From contig NZ_QSOP01000005.1 of assembly GCF_003436275.1 (NCBI RefSeq), forward strand, positions 62,800 through 126,799: a stretch of DNA of 64,000 bases, in the 5' to 3' direction. Numbering within the stretch: position 1 is the stretch's first letter; the number at the start of each line of letters is the position of its first letter. This document shows, one piece after another, positions 57,150 to 64,000 of the stretch. The DNA is from Collinsella sp. TM09-10AT. GTDB lineage: Bacteria > Actinomycetota > Coriobacteriia > Coriobacteriales > Coriobacteriaceae. The notes beneath the pieces were generated by a model. The model had not been told where the DNA came from, did no database searches, and was given only the letters and a program-made list of their open reading frames with translations. Both the position numbers and the translations under genes were made by a program.

Positions 57150-58172
57150 ATGATTGCAATTTTAAAGCAGAGCGCCAGCGACGAGGCCGTCAGCCATATC
57201 GTCAGCTGGATTGAGAAAAAGGGCCTGAAGACCGACGTCTCGCGCGGCGAGAACGAGACGATCATCGGCCTGGTGGGCGATACGACCAAGATCGACCCGT
57301 TCCTGCTCGAGTCCATGGACGTCGTCGAGCGCGTGCAGCGCGTCTCCGAGCCGTTCAAGCGCGCCAATCGCAAGTTCCACCCCGAGGACTCCGTCATCGA
57401 CTGCGGCCACGGCGTCAAGATCGGCGGCGATCAGTTCCAGGTCATCGCCGGCCCGTGCTCCGTCGAGGGCGAGAACCTCATCCGCATCGCCCGCCGCGTG
57501 AAGGCCGCCGGTGCCACGATGCTGCGCGGCGGTGCCTACAAGCCCCGCACTTCCCCGTACGCCTACCAGGGCATGGGCCCCGCCGGTCTGGACCTGCTGT
57601 GCGAGGCGTCTGCCGATCTCGACATGGCGATCGTCACCGAGATCATGGACCCGCGCGACGTGCAGGTCTTCCTGGACAAGAAGATCGACGTCATGCAGAT
57701 CGGCGCCCGCAACGCCCAGAACTTCCCTCTGCTCAAAGAGGTCGGCAAGACCAAGACTCCGATCTTGCTTAAGCGCGGCATGTCCGGCACGATCGATGAG
57801 CTGCTCATGGCCGCCGAGTACATCATGAGCGAGGGCAACGACAACGTCATCCTGTGCGAGCGCGGCATCCGCACCTTCGAGACCCGCAGCCGCAACACCT
57901 TCGACCTCAATGCCGTGCCGGTGCTGCACCACCTGTCGCACCTGCCCGTCGTCGCCGACCCCAGCCACGCCACCGGCTACACCCGCTACGTTGAGCCCAT
58001 GGCGCTCGCCGCGACCGCCTGCGGTGCCAACGGCCTAGAGATCGAGGTCCACGACGAGCCCAGCCGCGCATGGTCCGACGGCGCTCAGGCCCTCACCCCC
58101 GATCAGTTCGACGACACCATGCGCCGCATCCGAGCCATTCGCGAGGTTGTCTGCCATGAGACCATGGAGTAG
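57150..58172 (+). CDS. aroF: 3-deoxy-7-phosphoheptulonate (DAHP) synthase, type I-beta
   Basis: First step of the shikimate pathway: PEP plus erythrose-4-phosphate. The 340-residue protein has the N-terminal ferredoxin-like regulatory domain (about 1-75) that mediates Tyr/Phe inhibition in homologues, then the barrel with VIAGPCSVEGENL, GGAYKPRTSPYAYQG, MQIGARNAQNFPLL and VADPSHATGY. I chose the ATG at 57150 with AGAGG 7 bases upstream. It heads the operon; tyrA starts 3 bases after its stop. Confidence 0.95.
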   Translation: MIAILKQSASDEAVSHIVSWIEKKGLKTDVSRGENETIIGLVGDTTKIDPFLLESMDVVERVQRVSEPFKRANRKFHPEDSVIDCGHGVKIGGDQFQVIAGPCSVEGENLIRIARRVKAAGATMLRGGAYKPRTSPYAYQGMGPAGLDLLCEASADLDMAIVTEIMDPRDVQVFLDKKIDVMQIGARNAQNFPLLKEVGKTKTPILLKRGMSGTIDELLMAAEYIMSEGNDNVILCERGIRTFETRSRNTFDLNAVPVLHHLSHLPVVADPSHATGYTRYVEPMALAATACGANGLEIEVHDEPSRAWSDGAQALTPDQFDDTMRRIRAIREVVCHETME

Positions 58173-58175
58173 CCC

Positions 58176-59090
58176 ATGGGTACAGTGAGAAACGCGCGCG
58201 TTAACCAGGGCGGCCCCAAGTGCGCCGGCATCGTCGGCCTGGGCCTCATCGGCGGCAGCTTTGCCCGCGGCTATGCGCAGGCGGGCGTCCGCGTGCTAGC
58301 CTGGGACCCCGATGACGATGTCATGACGGCCGCCAGCATGGGCACTGTCGCCGGAGAGCTTAACGACAAGACGCTCGGCGAATGCGACATCATCGTCCTT
58401 GCCTGCTATCCCGAGGCATGCATCGAGTGGCTCGAGGCGCACGCCCAGGCGCTCGCCGACGCCACCGACACCGAGGCCATCATGGGCCCCGTGGTGATCG
58501 ACACGGTGGGCGTCAAGGGCATCGTGTGCGAGCGCGCCTTTGAGCTAGCCCGCGAGCACGGCTTTTACTTTGTGGGCGCGCACCCCATGGCGGGCACGCA
58601 GTACTCGGGCTATGCGCACTCCCGCGCCGACCTGTTCCAGGGCGCCCCGCTCGTGCTCGTACCGCCCGCGGTGGACGATGCGCTCAAACTGGAGCTTTTG
58701 GGCCAGGTGCGCGAGATGGTACGCCCCTTGGGCTTTGGCAAGTTCAGCGTGACCAGCGCCGCCGAGCACGACCGCGTCATCGCCTTTACGAGCCAGCTCG
58801 CGCACGTCGTCTCCAACGCCTATGTTAAGAGCCCGACCGCTCAGGTCCACCACGGCTTTTCGGCCGGCAGCTACCGCGATCTCACCCGCGTGGCGCACCT
58901 CAACCCGCAAATGTGGTCCGAGCTCATGATCGACGACGCCGACGCGCTCGCCTTCGAGATCGACCATCTGATCGAATCGCTTGGCGCCTACAGCCGTGCG
59001 CTCAAGGACCGCGACCAGCGCTATCTGGAGAATCTCCTTGCCGAGGGCGACCGCATTAAGCGCGCACTCGACGACGAGGCCTCCCACTAG
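58176..59090 (+). CDS. tyrA: Prephenate dehydrogenase
   Basis: Oxidative decarboxylation of prephenate (or arogenate) to the tyrosine precursor. The NAD site GIVGLGLIGGSFARGYAQAG is near residue 20 after a basic lead. DTVGVKG, GAHPMAGTQYSGYAHSRADLF and TSQLAHVVSNAY hold the active-site residues. At 304 residues there is no ACT domain, so feedback control probably lies in aroF. The ATG has GGAG 6 bases upstream within the aroF stop region. Confidence 0.93.
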   Translation: MGTVRNARVNQGGPKCAGIVGLGLIGGSFARGYAQAGVRVLAWDPDDDVMTAASMGTVAGELNDKTLGECDIIVLACYPEACIEWLEAHAQALADATDTEAIMGPVVIDTVGVKGIVCERAFELAREHGFYFVGAHPMAGTQYSGYAHSRADLFQGAPLVLVPPAVDDALKLELLGQVREMVRPLGFGKFSVTSAAEHDRVIAFTSQLAHVVSNAYVKSPTAQVHHGFSAGSYRDLTRVAHLNPQMWSELMIDDADALAFEIDHLIESLGAYSRALKDRDQRYLENLLAEGDRIKRALDDEASH

Positions 59091-59126
59091 ACAACCCATC
59101 ACGCCAGGTCGAAAGGACCGAAGCTT

Positions 59127-60233
59127 ATGGCGATTACCATCGATATCGACACTGCACGCCCCTACCAGGTGCATGTTGGCACGTTTTTGCTGGAGCAGGC
59201 GGGACCGCTCGTGCGTGCCACTGCCGGCGGCACCAAGGCCGTCATCGTGACGGACACCAACGTGGGCCCGCTCTACCAGATGCCCGTTAAGCAGAGCCTG
59301 GAGGCGTCAGGCTACGAGGTGAGCATCTGCACCTTCGAGGCCGGCGAGGCCCATAAGCGCGCTGAGACCTACGTTGCCATTTTGGAGTTTGTGGCCGAGC
59401 ACGAGCTTTCGCGCTCCGACGTGATCGTGGCACTCGGCGGCGGCGTCGTGGGCGACGTGGCGGGCTTTGTGGCCGCCACCTACATGCGCGGCTGCAAGTT
59501 TGTGCAGATCCCAACGAGCCTGCTCGCCATGGTGGATTCGTCGGTGGGAGGCAAGACGGCCATCGACCTGGCAGCCGGCAAGAACTTGGCCGGCGCCTTT
59601 TGGCAGCCGAGCGTGGTTATCGCCGACGTGGGGTGTCTGGCCACACTCACGCCCGAGCAGTTCGCCGACGGCTGCGGCGAGGTCGTCAAGCACGCCGTGA
59701 TCGCCGACCCGGAGCTTTTCGCCGAGCTGGAGAAGACCCCGCTCACGCTGGAGCTGCTCAACCGCGATGTGGCCCGCGTAGCACTCATCATCGCCCGCAA
59801 TATCGACATCAAGCGCGCCGTGGTCGTCGCCGACGAGCGCGAAACCAACCAGCGCAAGCTCCTCAACTTTGGACACAGCGCCGGACACGCCGTCGAGGCC
59901 TGCGAGCACTTTGAGCTGGGACACGGCAACTGCGTGTCGATCGGCATGGGCATCATCACGCGCGCCGCGGCCCTGCACGGCGTCTGCGATGCCGCACTGC
60001 CCGGTCGTATTGAGGAACTCTGCGCCCGTCATGGCCTCACGACCCGCTGTGACCTAGATGCCGATACCGTCTTTGCCGAGGCGCTCCACGACAAGAAGCG
60101 CGCGGGCGACACCATCGACCTGGTGATTCCGCACGGCATTGGCCGCTGCAGCATCGACCGCACACCGCTTTCCACTTTCCACGAACTCATTGCCGAGGGC
60201 CTCGGCCAGAAGGGAGACGCATCCGCATGCTAG
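59127..60233 (+). CDS. aroB: 3-dehydroquinate synthase
   Basis: Second shikimate step, NAD- and metal-dependent, 368 residues. EAHKRAETY, VALGGGVVGDVAGFVAATYMRG, QIPTSLLAMVDSSVGGKTAIDLAAGKN and the metal ligands in LLNFGHSAGHAVEACEH are all conserved. It ends by overlapping aroA by 7 bases. Confidence 0.96.
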   Translation: MAITIDIDTARPYQVHVGTFLLEQAGPLVRATAGGTKAVIVTDTNVGPLYQMPVKQSLEASGYEVSICTFEAGEAHKRAETYVAILEFVAEHELSRSDVIVALGGGVVGDVAGFVAATYMRGCKFVQIPTSLLAMVDSSVGGKTAIDLAAGKNLAGAFWQPSVVIADVGCLATLTPEQFADGCGEVVKHAVIADPELFAELEKTPLTLELLNRDVARVALIIARNIDIKRAVVVADERETNQRKLLNFGHSAGHAVEACEHFELGHGNCVSIGMGIITRAAALHGVCDAALPGRIEELCARHGLTTRCDLDADTVFAEALHDKKRAGDTIDLVIPHGIGRCSIDRTPLSTFHELIAEGLGQKGDASAC

Positions 60234-61546
60234 CCCGCATCACCCCGTCCCCGCTCAAGGGCACCGTTCCCGCCATCGCGTCCAAGTCGATGGCGCATCG
60301 CCTGATCATCTGCGCTGCGCTTGCCAACGGCGAGACGCACGTCACCTGCAACACCACCTGCGCCGACATCGAGGCCACGGTGCGCTGCCTTACGGCACTG
60401 GGTGCTCGCATCGAGACCGTCGAGGACGGCTTCCAGGTCCACCCCACCATGAAGAGTGTTGAGTTTGGCCTGCTCAAGGCCCTTGCCGGCGGCACGCTTG
60501 ACTGCGGTGAAAGCGGCTCCACGCTCCGCTTTATGCTGCCTGTCGCCTGCGCGCTGGGTGCAGAAGCAACTTTTGTGGGTCAGGGGCGCTTGGGCGCCCG
60601 CCCGCTCTCCCCGCTCTCGGACGAGATCATCGCCGCCGGCTGCGACCTACAGGGTCTGGGCGGTTTTCCGCTCAAGACGAGCGGCCGCATGCGCCCGGGC
60701 ACCTTTGTGCTTCCGGGCAACGTGAGCTCGCAGTATATCTCCGGCCTTCTGCTGGCAGCCCCGCTGCTGGCCCAGCCCTCCTGCGTGCAGGTAACCGGCC
60801 TCATTGAGAGCCGTCCCTACATCAACCTGACGATCCAGGCCATGAAGGCCTTTGGCGTCGAGGTCAACGTCGAGCGTATTCCGGCCAAGGACGGCCAGCC
60901 CGAGGTCACGAACTTCCGCGTGAGCAGCGGCTCGTACCGCACGCCCGGCAGCGTAGCCGTCGAGGGCGACTGGTCCAACGCCGCCTTTTGGCTGTGCGCC
61001 GGTGCCATCGGCAACGACCCCATCACCGTCGAGGGCGTGTCGCTGAGCTCCGCACAGGGCGACCGTAACGTGCTTGCCGCGCTTTCGCGCTTTGGCGCCC
61101 GCATCGTGCGCTCCACCAACGCCGCCACCGTGCAGTCCGACAAGCTCGCCGGCTTTGAGATGAGTGCCCACGACATTCCGGACCTGGTGCCCGTCATCTC
61201 GGCCGTGGCCTCACTGGCACAGGGCCGCACCTTTATCCGCGATTGCGCCCGTCTGCGCATCAAGGAATCCGACCGCCTGGTCACCACCACCCGCGAGCTC
61301 ACCGCGCTGGGCGCGCAGGTGCGCATTGCCGGCGATGACCTCATCATCAAGGGTGTCGATGCCTTCACCGGCGGCGAGGTCGATTCGCACAACGACCACC
61401 GCATCGCCATGATGGCCGCTATCGCCGCGAGCCGCGCCGCCGGCGAGGTCGTGATCCACGGCGCCGAGGCCGTCAACAAGTCCTATCCCGATTTCTTCGA
61501 CCACTACCGCCTGCTGGGCGGCAAGGTCACACTCGAGGAGGAATAG
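60227..61546 (+). CDS. aroA: 5-enolpyruvylshikimate-3-phosphate synthase
   Basis: Adds enolpyruvate from PEP to shikimate-3-phosphate, 439 residues. SKSMAHRLIICAALANG, GGTLDCGESGSTLRFMLPVA, the GNVSSQYISGLLLAAPLLA segment and RLRIKESDRLVTTTREL are the conserved pieces. The active-site Gly in the LDCGESGSTLR loop (class I-like glyphosate-sensitive pattern) is present. It stops one base before aroC starts. Confidence 0.95.
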   Translation: MLARITPSPLKGTVPAIASKSMAHRLIICAALANGETHVTCNTTCADIEATVRCLTALGARIETVEDGFQVHPTMKSVEFGLLKALAGGTLDCGESGSTLRFMLPVACALGAEATFVGQGRLGARPLSPLSDEIIAAGCDLQGLGGFPLKTSGRMRPGTFVLPGNVSSQYISGLLLAAPLLAQPSCVQVTGLIESRPYINLTIQAMKAFGVEVNVERIPAKDGQPEVTNFRVSSGSYRTPGSVAVEGDWSNAAFWLCAGAIGNDPITVEGVSLSSAQGDRNVLAALSRFGARIVRSTNAATVQSDKLAGFEMSAHDIPDLVPVISAVASLAQGRTFIRDCARLRIKESDRLVTTTRELTALGAQVRIAGDDLIIKGVDAFTGGEVDSHNDHRIAMMAAIAASRAAGEVVIHGAEAVNKSYPDFFDHYRLLGGKVTLEEE

Positions 61547-61547
61547 C

Positions 61548-62645
61548 ATGTCCTCGACCTTTGGCAACGTCTTGCACGTAAGCATCTTCGGCCAGTCGCA
61601 CTCCCCCGCCATCGGCTGCTCGCTCGATGGCGTCCCCGCCGGCATCGCCGTTGACCAAGAAGCGCTGCAGGCCTTTTTGAACCGTCGCGCCCCCGGTCGC
61701 GACGAGACCGCGACCAAACGCCGCGAGGCCGACGCCGCCCACATCATCGCCGGTGTGGTCGATGGACATACCACGGGAGCACCCATCGCCGCGATTATCG
61801 AGAACACCAACACGCGCTCAAAGGACTATTCCGAGCTGCGCCGCAAGCCCCGCCCCGGACACGCGGATTTTCCGGCGCGCGTGAAGTATCACAACATGCA
61901 CGATGTCGCTGGTGGCGGGCATTTCTCCGGCCGCCTGACGGCACCCCTGTGTATCGCCGGCGGCATTGCGCTGCAGGCACTCGAGGCCCGCGGCATTAAC
62001 GTGATGGCGCATGTGGCGCAGATCGGCGGCATCTCCGACCTGCCGATGGACGATATGGTCTATCGCGAGGCCGACCGCAAGGCGATCCTGACGAACGATC
62101 TTCCTTGCATTGACGCCGCCGCAGCCGGCCGCATGCGCGAGGAAATCCTAGCCGCGCGCGACGAACTCGACAGCATCGGCGGCATCGTGGAGTGCGGCAT
62201 TTACGGGCTTCCCGCGGGCATCGGCGACCCCATGTTCGACGGCATCGAGAACCGCATCGCGCAGATCGCGTTTGGCATTCCCGCCGTAAAGGGCGTGGAG
62301 TTTGGCATGGGCTTTGCCGTGGCCGCCATGCGCGGCAGCGAGAACAATGATCCGTATCGCATCGATGCCGAGACCGGCGAGATCGAGGTCGAGTCCAACA
62401 ACGCCGGCGGCATCCTGGGCGGTATTTCGACCGGCGCGCCCGTCATGTGGCGCATGGCCGTAAAGCCGACGCCCTCCATTGGTCGTGAGCAGCAGACGGT
62501 GGACATGGACGCTATGGAAAATGCCGAGCTCTCGGTCCACGGCCGCCACGATCCCTGCATCGTCCCCCGAGCCGTCCCCGTAGCCGAAGCAGCCGCCGCC
62601 CTCGCGATTTGGGACGCTCTCCTCGAGGACGCAGACCAGCTCTAA
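61548..62645 (+). CDS. aroC: Chorismate synthase
   Basis: FMN-dependent final step to chorismate, 365 residues. Conserved GQSHSPAIGCSLDGVPAGI, the FLNRRAPGRDETATKRREAD stretch, RPGHADFPARVKYHNMHDVAGGGHFSGRLTA and HDPCIVPRAVPVAEA. The ATG has GAGGA 5 bases upstream. A palindromic repeat unit lies between it and pheA. Confidence 0.96.
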   Translation: MSSTFGNVLHVSIFGQSHSPAIGCSLDGVPAGIAVDQEALQAFLNRRAPGRDETATKRREADAAHIIAGVVDGHTTGAPIAAIIENTNTRSKDYSELRRKPRPGHADFPARVKYHNMHDVAGGGHFSGRLTAPLCIAGGIALQALEARGINVMAHVAQIGGISDLPMDDMVYREADRKAILTNDLPCIDAAAAGRMREEILAARDELDSIGGIVECGIYGLPAGIGDPMFDGIENRIAQIAFGIPAVKGVEFGMGFAVAAMRGSENNDPYRIDAETGEIEVESNNAGGILGGISTGAPVMWRMAVKPTPSIGREQQTVDMDAMENAELSVHGRHDPCIVPRAVPVAEAAAALAIWDALLEDADQL

Positions 62646-62684
62646 AAATCTCCGGGGGCCAACTCCGGCCCCCACGCCCACCCA

Positions 62685-62760
62685 GTGATTTTTCTGGGAC
62701 GGGGATTAAAAAATCATTGTGTACCTAATGATTTTTTAATCCCCGTCCCAGAAAAATCAC
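62685..62760. repeat. Perfect palindromic repeat, copy 2
   Basis: Two 34-bp arms (62685-62718 and 62727-62760) match perfectly around GTGTACCT. It is almost identical to 28917-28994: only the second loop base and the outermost bases differ. It lies inside the aro operon between aroC and pheA, 21 bases before the pheA ATG, so in the RNA it would form a very stable hairpin just ahead of the pheA ribosome site. Confidence 0.85.
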
Positions 62761-62781
62761 CGACTCGTGAAAGGGGTCTCC

Positions 62782-63927
62782 ATGGACCTTGCCGATATTC
62801 GTCAGGCCATCGATGGCATCGACGCCACGCTCCTCAACAGCTTTGTCGAGCGCATGGACATTGCCACCGAGGTCGCCAAGTCAAAAATCGAGATGGGCAA
62901 AGCCGTCTTCGACCCCGCCCGTGAGCGCTCCAAGCTCAACAACCTCGCCAGCCGCGCGCCCGAGCGCTATGAGGCACAGACCATCACCCTGTTCCGCTTG
63001 CTCATGAGCATGAGCAAGGCCGAGCAGCAGCGCTACATCAACGAGCTCAAGGGCATCACCGTCTCGCAAAAGGCCCACGCCACGGCTACAGCCTCCGACA
63101 CGCCCTTCCCTCAAACGGCCACCGTCGCCTGCCAGGGCGTCGAGGGCGCTTACAGCCAAATCGCCGCGTGCAAGCTCTTCGACGTGCCCGACATCGCGTT
63201 TTTCGAGACCTTCGAGGGCGTCATGCGCGCCGTACGTGACGGCTTCTGCGAGTTTGGCGTGCTGCCCATCGAAAACTCCACCGCGGGTTCCGTCAACGCC
63301 GTCTACGACCTGCTCGCACAGTTCGATTTCCATATCGTGCGCTCGCTGCGCCTCAAGATCGACCATAACCTGCTCGTCAAACCCGGCACCAAGCTCGCAG
63401 ACGTGCGTGAGGTCTACAGCCACGGCCAAGCCATTGCCCAGTGCGCCGGCTTTATCGAAGCCCACGACCTGCACGCCACCAAGTACCCCAACACGGCCAT
63501 GTCGGCCGAGATGGTCGCTAACTCCGACCGCACCGACGTTGCCGCCATCGCCTCGCGCAGCTGTGCCGCACTGTATGGCCTGGAGATACTGGAATCCAAC
63601 ATCCAGGACTCGGACAACAACTACACGCGCTTTGTCGTCATCAGCCGCGAGCCACGCGTCTACCCCGGCGCCAACCGCACCTCGCTCATGATTACCACGG
63701 CCAACGAGCCGGGCGCGCTCTATCGCGTACTCGAGCGCTTCTACGCGCTCAATATCAACCTCATCAAGCTCGAGAGCCGCCCCATCCCCGGGCACGACTT
63801 TGAGTTTATGTTCTACTTTGACCTGGACTGCCCCTTTGGCAGCAAGGCCCTCGATGACCTGCTCGATTCCATCGACGACGTGTGCGAGAGCTTCACCTAC
63901 TTTGGCAGTTACACGGAGGTGCTCTAG
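62782..63927 (+). CDS. pheA: Chorismate mutase / prephenate dehydratase
   Basis: Bifunctional enzyme for phenylalanine synthesis, 381 residues. An AroQ chorismate mutase domain (about 1-90: MDLADIRQAIDGIDATLLNSF), the dehydratase domain (about 110-285: CQGVEGAYSQIAA, GVLPIENSTAGSVNAVYDLL, DNNYTRFVVI) and a C-terminal ACT domain with GALYRVL and LIKLESRPI, the Phe-binding motif. The ATG at 62782 has AAAGGGG 7 bases upstream; an earlier in-frame codon lies inside the ribosome site. Together with tyrA it gives both branches from prephenate. Confidence 0.95.
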   Translation: MDLADIRQAIDGIDATLLNSFVERMDIATEVAKSKIEMGKAVFDPARERSKLNNLASRAPERYEAQTITLFRLLMSMSKAEQQRYINELKGITVSQKAHATATASDTPFPQTATVACQGVEGAYSQIAACKLFDVPDIAFFETFEGVMRAVRDGFCEFGVLPIENSTAGSVNAVYDLLAQFDFHIVRSLRLKIDHNLLVKPGTKLADVREVYSHGQAIAQCAGFIEAHDLHATKYPNTAMSAEMVANSDRTDVAAIASRSCAALYGLEILESNIQDSDNNYTRFVVISREPRVYPGANRTSLMITTANEPGALYRVLERFYALNINLIKLESRPIPGHDFEFMFYFDLDCPFGSKALDDLLDSIDDVCESFTYFGSYTEVL

Positions 63928-64000
63928 ATGACCGATGTCGCCGCAACCCGCCCCTACGGAGTGCTGGGCCGCGTGCTGGGCCACAGCTACACCCCGACCA
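63928..64000 (+). CDS. aroE: Shikimate dehydrogenase (partial)
   Basis: Only 24 codons are inside the window: MTDVAATRPYGVLGRVLGHSYTPT. The GVLGRVLGHSYTP segment matches the start of AroE (G-x-x-G-x-P-x-x-HSxSP pattern, with Arg-Val in the middle). It starts directly after the pheA stop (TAGATG), consistent with a further shikimate gene in the operon. The call depends on a short stretch and context. Confidence 0.65.
   Translation, partial: MTDVAATRPYGVLGRVLGHSYTPT

Overview
The window is high-GC bacterial chromosome from the Coriobacteriia, most likely a Collinsella-like gut actinobacterium. This taxon call is inference. It rests on conserved actinobacterial gene neighbourhoods (pyrH-frr-uppS-cdsA-dxr-rseP-ispG-proS; yraN-comM-dprA-trmFO-xerC; mreBCD-mrdA-rodA followed by a paired radical-SAM module and rplU-rpmA-obgE), on frequent GTG/TTG starts behind strong Shine-Dalgarno sites, and on a fermentative gene set (adhE, pyruvate phosphate dikinase with its regulator). 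Almost all of the window is core housekeeping DNA. I see no prophage, CRISPR array, secretion island or defence island.

Layout. 1-3.2 kb: pyrimidine genes pyrR-pyrB-pyrC and the start of pyrK, minus strand, behind a leader that looks like a PyrR attenuator. 3.3-3.8 kb: rpmB. 3.85-4.9 kb: a complete IS200-like/RAYT element between near-identical 51-bp inverted ends. 5.0-8.6 kb: adhE and a small APH-type kinase gene (+). 8.7-19 kb: a long minus-strand run of isoprenoid, membrane, translation and nucleotide genes (proS back to rpsB). 19-25.7 kb: xerC, trmFO, dprA, a frameshifted comM, yraN, rnhB, rplS. 25.9-35.5 kb: ppdK, its regulator, glyS-glyQ, lepB, trmD, rimM, khpA, rpsP. 35.7-37 kb: dinB (+). 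37-41 kb: rsfS, yqeK, nadD, obgE, rpmA, rplU. 41-50.8 kb: two radical-SAM-associated genes, a DUF697-like membrane protein and the rod-shape/elongasome genes. 50.9-56.8 kb: a TPR membrane protein, a cyclophilin, a zinc-ribbon membrane protein and a P-type ATPase. 56.9 kb: tRNA-Arg(CCG). 57.1-64 kb: a plus-strand aromatic amino-acid operon aroF-tyrA-aroB-aroA-aroC-pheA-aroE (last gene cut by the window end).

The genes fit together as pathways. The aromatic operon covers DAHP synthesis, four of the later steps to chorismate, and the phenylalanine and tyrosine branches. dxr and ispG feed isoprenoid precursors to uppS, which supplies the lipid carrier used by the mre/PBP2/RodA wall machinery. ppdK and its bifunctional regulator control the pyruvate/PEP interconversion.

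Points that stand out: two copies, 34 kb apart, of a perfect 34-35-bp-arm palindrome; a winged-helix-like insertion inside the site-2 protease RseP; a probable leader peptide plus terminator hairpin before aroF; a 12-bp motif shared by the adhE and ppdK upstream regions in the same orientation; a single-base frameshift in comM; and an apparent AUA start for xerC.
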